Assembly: GCA_014380965.1 (NCBI GenBank)
Contig: JACMIV010000280.1
Location: 1 to 9,558 of the forward strand
Length of the DNA stretch: 9,558 nt
From: Rhizobiaceae bacterium
GTDB lineage: Bacteria > Pseudomonadota > Alphaproteobacteria > Rhizobiales > Rhizobiaceae
Direction: 5' to 3'
This document shows positions 6,061 through 9,558 of the stretch, in pieces; position 1 is the stretch's first letter, and the number at the start of each line of letters is the position of its first letter. The notes below the pieces were generated by a model. The model was not told where the DNA came from, made no database searches, and worked only from the letters and a program-made list of their open reading frames with translations. A program made the translations under genes and the position numbers.

Positions 6061-6213
6061 AACAGTACCGGCTTGTGCAAGGCTGGAGTCGGCGAAACCG
6101 TCTCCACGCTCGGCCCGCCTGCCGACACTGCGGTTGTGTCCTTGCTGCGGCGGCGATAGCCTCCGGCCAGCTTAGTGAGGGCGACGGAACAGCGGCAGGG
6201 TGGGCGGAGAACG
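6061..6213. other. Non-coding remainder between the RNA candidate and the protease gene
   Basis: No convincing gene. On either strand GGAG-T-CGG (6085-6092) pairs with CCG-T-CTCC (6098-6105) around a CGAAA loop, with one T-T mismatch. AGCAAGGAC at 5999-6007 is the exact reverse complement of GTCCTTGCT at 6138-6146, so the region can also fold over a longer range. It must hold the promoter of the protease gene, but I cannot identify a clear -35/-10 pair. GGCGGAG just before 6214 is the protease ribosome binding site. Confidence 0.4.
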
Positions 6214-6978
6214 ATGTCGACCATCACTTCCCGCCGGCAGCGGCTCGGCGATCGTATCCTCCGGTCCCTCGTGGCCACGCTCATCGTGGGCGCGGCGACC
6301 ATCTGTCCGGCCGCAGCCCTTGCCGAGGGCCCCTCCGCGGCTCTCGTAAACGTCGATCCGACGCAGCCTCCCTTCGACGCCGTCGGCCGCGTGAACAATA
6401 GCGTCGGCGGAAGATGCACGGGCGTCCTCGTGCGAGCCGACATCGCCGTCACCGCCGCGCACTGCCTCTACAACACGCGCACCGCTCGGTTCGTACGTCC
6501 GCAATCGGTCCATTTCCTCCTCGGCTTCGACCGCGGCTCCTACCGCTTCCACACGGTCGCCGCTTCCGTCACCATCGCCTCCGGCTACGATCCGAAAGGC
6601 GCGGCGCCGTCGCTCGTCGATGATTGGGCGATCCTCCATCTCGCCGCCCCTGCGCCCTCGACCATCGCGCCCATGGCCATCGCCGACGATCGTCCAGGCC
6701 CGCGCCGGGTGATCGCCGCAGGCTTTGCCCGCCGGCGTCCGGAAGTCCTGACGGCAACCCCGCCCTGCACGACTGCATCAGAGCGGCAACGCGGCCTCAT
6801 CGTCAGCGACTGCCTGGTCTCGCAAGGCCTGTCCGGCGGCCCCATGATCGACGCCGAAACCTTTGCGCTCGTCGGACTCCAGGTCGCCATCGCTTCGCGC
6901 GGGGCGAAGCCGATCGCCCTCAGCGTCCCTGTCCCGCCGCTGGCAGCGGAGGGCGAAAAGGCGATGGAGGAAGAGTGA
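6214..6978 (+). CDS. Secreted trypsin-like serine protease (S1 family)
   Basis: 254 residues. Residues 1-37 are a long signal peptide (basic start with several Arg, hydrophobic core 19-31, cut after ALA37), so the enzyme acts in the periplasm or outside. The chymotrypsin-fold triad is visible: His83 in VTAAHC, Asp137 in DDWAIL, and Ser207 in GLSGGPM. Cys68 and Cys84 flank the histidine as the usual disulfide, and Cys185 and Cys200 are likely a second. The residue before the catalytic serine is Leu rather than the usual Asp, as in some bacterial relatives, so zymogen activation through that Asp is not expected. The ATG at 6214 has GGAG upstream; a GTG at 6175 would add 13 residues but lacks support. 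The substrate is unknown. The C-terminal EEE tail is unremarkable. Confidence 0.88.
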   Translation: MSTITSRRQRLGDRILRSLVATLIVGAATICPAAALAEGPSAALVNVDPTQPPFDAVGRVNNSVGGRCTGVLVRADIAVTAAHCLYNTRTARFVRPQSVHFLLGFDRGSYRFHTVAASVTIASGYDPKGAAPSLVDDWAILHLAAPAPSTIAPMAIADDRPGPRRVIAAGFARRRPEVLTATPPCTTASERQRGLIVSDCLVSQGLSGGPMIDAETFALVGLQVAIASRGAKPIALSVPVPPLAAEGEKAMEEE

Positions 6979-7097
6979 AGCGACGCTTCTGAGCCGCAAG
7001 CCACGCCGTTCAAGCACGAACAAAACCTCGCTCACGCCGAACAGGCGCTGCACCAGGACCGAACTACGCTCGCGCTACAATTTAAGATTTGAATAAC

Positions 7098-7172
7098 TGG
7101 TACGCCCAAGGGGAATCGAACCCCTGTTTGCGCCGTGAGAGGGCGCCGTCCTAACCGCTAGACGATGGGCGC
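7098..7172 (-). tRNA. tRNA-Glu (anticodon CUC)
   Basis: 75 bases including an encoded CCA (7100-7098). The acceptor arm GCGCCCA pairs with TGGGCGT, with a G-U first pair and discriminator A. The D arm contains CTAGCGGTTAGG, the anticodon stem GCGCC/GGCGC encloses the loop CTCTCAC with anticodon CTC, and the T arm is AGGGGTTCGATTCCCCT. The overall wording is that of bacterial glutamate tRNAs. CUC reads GAG, a codon used heavily in this GC-rich genome. It is a single tRNA, not in a cluster. Confidence 0.96.
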
Positions 7173-7187
7173 GAAGCAGTGGGTGCC

Positions 7188-7216
7188 GATATAATCGGAG
7201 CGGGCCGGCATGGCAA
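7188..7216 (-). promoter_or_regulatory. Promoter of the tRNA-Glu gene
   Basis: On the minus strand TTGCCA (7216-7211) and TATATC (7193-7188) are separated by exactly 17 bases, a good housekeeping sigma-70-type promoter for this group. Transcription should start around 7181, about nine bases before the tRNA 5' end. It lies between the tRNA and the end of the upstream membrane-protein gene, so the tRNA is likely transcribed independently. Confidence 0.7.
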
Positions 7217-7282
7217 GCGGTTTTCGGCTTGTGGCGGGGAGAACGAGCGCGGTCCTTGAACCAGGCCAAGCCGGGTCGCTCC

Positions 7283-7624
7283 TCACGGCGCCGAGATGCG
7301 GTAGCGCCCGATGACGGAGCCGGTCCGAAGGTCGATCCGCAGCAGGGTTCCTTCGCCTGCGCCGCCGAGACTGAGGAGCGCGTCGTCGCCGTCTAGCGCG
7401 ATATCGGCGATGGTGGCGCCGTCGGGAAGCGAGATCGCCAGCGGTTCCCCGGCGATGCCGACGCTCGCCCGGTCGCCGTTCACTTTGTAGACAACGGCAG
7501 CGAGCACGGCCATAACGCCCAGCATCATGGTCGCGACGGAGACGGCCAAAAGGCGGAGCATCTTGCGGCGGAGCCGCTCCGTCGCCGGATCGAGCGGTGC
7601 ATCGTCTTCCTGAAGATCGCTCAT
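7283..7624 (-). CDS. Small single-pass membrane protein of unknown function
   Basis: 113 residues. A charged N-terminus of about 25 residues (ending ATERLRRKMLR) leads into one membrane helix, about residues 26-48 (LLAVSVATMMLGVMAVLAAVVYK). It is followed by a periplasm-facing beta-rich part of 65 residues with repeated hydrophobic strands (PLAISLPDGATIADIALDGDDALLS...GTLLRIDLRTGSVIGRYRI), a pattern resembling half of a beta-propeller blade pair. Small proteins of this plan next to rluD are, from memory, conserved in alphaproteobacteria (a DUF family, possibly DUF6476; number not certain). The ATG at 7624 is chosen because it begins the acidic head; no clear Shine-Dalgarno precedes it. The longer open frame upstream is the shadow of rluD. 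It is divergent from rluD by 57 bases. Confidence 0.82.
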   Translation of the reverse strand: MSDLQEDDAPLDPATERLRRKMLRLLAVSVATMMLGVMAVLAAVVYKVNGDRASVGIAGEPLAISLPDGATIADIALDGDDALLSLGGAGEGTLLRIDLRTGSVIGRYRISAP

Positions 7625-7644
7625 GGCGCGCGCTGGGGCATGTC

Positions 7645-7670
7645 GGGGTTCCGCGTCGGTTTCGAACCCC
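7645..7670. promoter_or_regulatory. Inverted repeat in the gap between the membrane-protein gene and rluD
   Basis: GGGGTTC (7645-7651) and GAACCCC (7664-7670) form a perfect 7-base-pair inverted repeat with a 12-base centre, in a gap of only 57 bases between two divergent start codons. It ends just before the rluD Shine-Dalgarno AGAGG (7673-7677). It could be a hairpin in the rluD leader or a binding site shared by both promoters. No T-run follows, so it is not a terminator. Confidence 0.4.
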
Positions 7671-7681
7671 TGAGAGGTCCT

Positions 7682-8740
7682 ATGGAAGCCGGTCCTACAA
7701 TCGAGGAAGAGAGCGAGGCAAGCCGCTTCGTGGTCGATGCGGCATCGCACGGCCTCCGGCTCGACCAGTTTCTCGCCGCGCAGTTCGCCGGCACCCTGTC
7801 GCGCAGCCGCATCCAGGGCATCGTGTCCGGCGGCGACGTGACCGTCGACGGCGTCACCGCCACGCTCTCCAAGCGCAAGGTGACCTTGGGCGAGGCGGTG
7901 GAGTTCGTCGTGCCGGACGCGATCGACGCCGATCCTTCGCCCGAAGCGATCGCGCTCGACATTCTCTACGAGGACGACGCGCTCGTCGTGGTGGACAAGC
8001 CGGCGGGGCTCGTCGTCCATCCAGGACCCGGCAACTGGACAGGCACCCTCGTCAACGCTCTCCTCCATCATTGCGGCGACAGCCTATCGGGCATCGGCGG
8101 CGTGAAGCGACCGGGGATCGTCCATCGGCTCGACAAGGATACGAGCGGCGTCATGGTCGTCGCCAAGACCGATGCCGCCCATCGTGCCCTTGCCGCGCAG
8201 TTCGCCTCGCACGGTCGCGACGGGCGGCTGGAGCGTGCCTATCTCGCGATCGTCTGGGGCGTGCCGCAACGCCCGGCAGGCACGATCGACGCCGCTCTCG
8301 GCCGCTCGAACAGCGACCGCACCAAACGCACCGTCGTCGGCTCCGACAGGCCGGATGCGCGCGAGGCGATCACGCATTTTTCCGTTATCGCCCGGTCGTC
8401 CAAAGCCGAGGATGCGATGGCCTCGCTCGTCGAATGCAGGCTCGAGACCGGGCGCACGCATCAGATCCGCGTCCACATGGCGCATGTCGGCCATCCGCTG
8501 GTCGGCGACGACACCTACGGCGCGGGATATCGCACCAAGGCCCGCAAGCTCGGCTCGGAGGCGGAAGCGGTCGTCGAAGGTTTCGGACGTCAGGCGCTGC
8601 ATGCCGCAAGGCTCGGCTTCGATCATCCGACGACGGGCGAGGCCTTGCGCTTTTCGACGCCTGTGCCGCACGATATGCGTCTTCTGGCCAACGCGCTGGG
8701 GCTGAAGCTTGCCGCCCTGGAACTGCGGCCGGACGTTTGA
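7682..8740 (+). CDS. rluD: Ribosomal large-subunit pseudouridine synthase, RluD type
   Basis: 352 residues, family RluA/RluD. An N-terminal S4 RNA-binding domain (about 22-75: HGLRLDQFLAAQF...LSRSRIQGIVSGGDVTVDG) precedes the catalytic domain. The signature HRLDKDTSG has the catalytic Asp151; VVVDKPAGLVVHPG (102-115) and the RLETGRTHQIRVHM segment complete the active site. RluD makes pseudouridines in helix 69 of 23S rRNA, important for ribosome assembly and termination. The ATG at 7682 has AGAGG five to nine bases upstream and is preferred over the ATG at 7640, which would add 14 residues with no Shine-Dalgarno and would cross the inverted repeat. An insertion near 310 (KARKLGSEAEAVVEGFGRQAL) is typical of the alphaproteobacterial version. 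Another RluA-family member is possible but less likely. Confidence 0.9.
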   Translation: MEAGPTIEEESEASRFVVDAASHGLRLDQFLAAQFAGTLSRSRIQGIVSGGDVTVDGVTATLSKRKVTLGEAVEFVVPDAIDADPSPEAIALDILYEDDALVVVDKPAGLVVHPGPGNWTGTLVNALLHHCGDSLSGIGGVKRPGIVHRLDKDTSGVMVVAKTDAAHRALAAQFASHGRDGRLERAYLAIVWGVPQRPAGTIDAALGRSNSDRTKRTVVGSDRPDAREAITHFSVIARSSKAEDAMASLVECRLETGRTHQIRVHMAHVGHPLVGDDTYGAGYRTKARKLGSEAEAVVEGFGRQALHAARLGFDHPTTGEALRFSTPVPHDMRLLANALGLKLAALELRPDV

Positions 8741-8759
8741 GAGATCCCCGAAAGCCTAT

Positions 8760-8831
8760 GCGGCCGAATTAAAACTTGGTCATGTTCACGTCGAACGCAC
8801 CGTCTCCTAGAGAAACGTCGGAATCGGCCGC
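8760..8831. repeat. Spaced inverted repeat upstream of rpoH
   Basis: GCGGCCGA (8760-8767) and TCGGCCGC (8824-8831) are exact reverse complements separated by 56 bases, in the 215-base gap between rluD and rpoH. Both contain the palindrome CGGCCG. They sit just upstream of the candidate rpoH promoter, so they could be paired binding sites or a large stem-loop ending rluD transcription. In this GC-rich genome chance occurrence is also possible. Confidence 0.3.
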
Positions 8832-8833
8832 AA

Positions 8834-8862
8834 TTTTCACATGAATCCGGTAGATTTAGCAT
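8834..8862 (+). promoter_or_regulatory. Candidate rpoH promoter
   Basis: TTTTCA (8834-8839) and TAGCAT (8857-8862) are separated by 17 bases in an AT-richer stretch about 90 bases before the rpoH start. Each hexamer matches the sigma-70 consensus at four of six positions. It would give a leader of about 87 bases containing the small hairpin TTCGG/CCGAA (8920-8933), which does not cover the Shine-Dalgarno. No heat-shock type promoter is evident. Confidence 0.4.
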
Positions 8863-8955
8863 CATAGTTCCATCGCTCGGACCGGCTCATGCGGTTCTCG
8901 GGCGCCGGCCGGCTCGGTTTTCGGGCGGCCGAACACGTGACGGAGGGTGCAATCC

Positions 8956-9558
8956 ATGGCCCAAGCCAATATGCCGAGCATCGCCTCGGGCGAAGGCGGT
9001 CTCAGCCGCTACCTCGAAGACATTCGCCGCTTCCCCATGCTGGAGCCGCAGGAAGAATACATGCTCGCCAAGCGCTATGCCGAGCATGACGACCGCGACG
9101 CCGCGCATCGGCTGGTCACGAGCCATCTTCGGCTCGTCGCGAAGATCGCAATGGGCTATCGCGGCTACGGCCTGCCGATCGGCGAGGTCGTGTCGGAAGG
9201 CAATGTCGGGCTGATGCAAGCGGTTAAACGCTTCGATCCCGAGAAGGGCTTCCGTCTGGCCACATATGCCATGTGGTGGATTAGAGCCGCGATTCAAGAA
9301 TATATTCTGCGGTCGTGGAGCCTGGTTAAAATGGGCACAACGGCGGCGCAGAAGAAGCTGTTCTTCAACCTGCGCAAGCTGAAGGGCCAACTCCAAGCGT
9401 TCGAGGACGGCGATCTGCGCCCCGATCACGTCACGACGATCGCGACCAAGCTTGGCGTGCCGGAAGAGGACGTGATTTCGATGAATCGCCGCCTCGGTGG
9501 CGACAGTTCGTTGAATTCGCCTCTGCGCGCTGACGCGGATGGCGGCGAATGGCAGGAT
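8956..9558 (+). CDS. rpoH: RNA polymerase sigma-32 factor RpoH, N-terminal 201 residues
   Basis: The gene runs off the window end exactly on a codon boundary, so 201 of roughly 290-300 residues are present. Region 1.2 starts at LSRYLEDIRRFPMLEPQEEYMLA. Region 2 runs from about 49 to 127, with HLRLVAKIAMGYRGYGLPIGE, the core-binding and -10 recognition helices, and LATYAMWWIRAAIQEYILRSWS. The sigma-32 specific RpoH box QKKLFFNLR is at 132-140, which separates it from RpoD and other group factors. Region 3 begins after it. RpoH directs transcription of heat-shock chaperones and proteases. Rhizobiales often carry two copies; location next to rluD is, from memory, that of the main copy. The ATG at 8956 is nine bases after GGAGG (8942-8946). 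Confidence 0.96.
   Translation, partial: MAQANMPSIASGEGGLSRYLEDIRRFPMLEPQEEYMLAKRYAEHDDRDAAHRLVTSHLRLVAKIAMGYRGYGLPIGEVVSEGNVGLMQAVKRFDPEKGFRLATYAMWWIRAAIQEYILRSWSLVKMGTTAAQKKLFFNLRKLKGQLQAFEDGDLRPDHVTTIATKLGVPEEDVISMNRRLGGDSSLNSPLRADADGGEWQD

Noticed and set aside
5950..6159. 69-residue plus-strand reading frame starting MWPLSLGSPVHP
   Set aside because: No ribosome binding site, no domain, and it overlies the antisense of the hairpin-rich RNA candidate.
7079..7096. TTAA-N7-ATAA, a near match to a CtrA box
   Set aside because: One base off the consensus, located downstream of the tRNA and not in front of any gene; probably a chance AT-rich spot.
8890..8955. RNA thermometer in the rpoH leader
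   Set aside because: The TTCGG/CCGAA stem lies upstream of the Shine-Dalgarno and nothing in the leader close by pairs with GGAGG, unlike a ROSE or E. coli rpoH thermometer.
1..9558. Defence island, mobile element or CRISPR array
   Set aside because: Every gene is a normal chromosomal type with uniform base composition; there are no transposase, integrase, nuclease or regularly spaced repeats.

Overview
The window looks like ordinary chromosome of a high-GC alphaproteobacterium of the order Hyphomicrobiales (Rhizobiales). The evidence is the tail of CtrA next to a ChpT phosphotransferase, an EipA (DUF1134) envelope protein, a tRNA-Glu of alphaproteobacterial type, and an RluD-type pseudouridine synthase divergent from a small membrane protein and followed by RpoH. 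A member of or near the Aurantimonadaceae is a guess from protein style only. No insertion sequence, prophage, CRISPR array, defence locus or resistance gene is visible.

Left part (1-3593): cell-cycle and envelope block. The last codons of ctrA (+) end at 68, followed by a probable terminator. On the minus strand lie a stand-alone receiver-domain protein (215-592) and chpT (767-1447), the histidine phosphotransferase that feeds phosphate to CtrA and CpdR. Divergent from chpT is eipA (1762-2346), and downstream of it is a membrane-anchored coiled-coil protein (2550-3593). The receiver protein has alanine where the phosphoacceptor aspartate should be, so it is probably a pseudo-receiver.

Middle part (3576-6978): a SPOUT/TrmH-type RNA 2'-O-methyltransferase (minus, overlapping the coiled-coil gene tail to tail by 18 bases), an unrecognised small lipoprotein (4647-5108, plus), a YfbT-like HAD sugar phosphatase (5137-5796, minus), a 417-base stretch with no convincing protein gene, and a secreted trypsin-like serine protease (6214-6978, plus). 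The 417-base stretch holds a run of hairpins on the minus strand that ends in a strong intrinsic terminator about 100 bases upstream of the phosphatase start. It is either a free small RNA or a terminator-controlled leader of the phosphatase gene. This is the most interesting unexplained structure in the window.

Right part (7098-9558): tRNA-Glu(CUC) with its own good promoter (minus), a single-pass membrane protein of unknown function (minus), divergent rluD (plus), and the first 201 codons of rpoH, the heat-shock sigma factor, which runs off the end.
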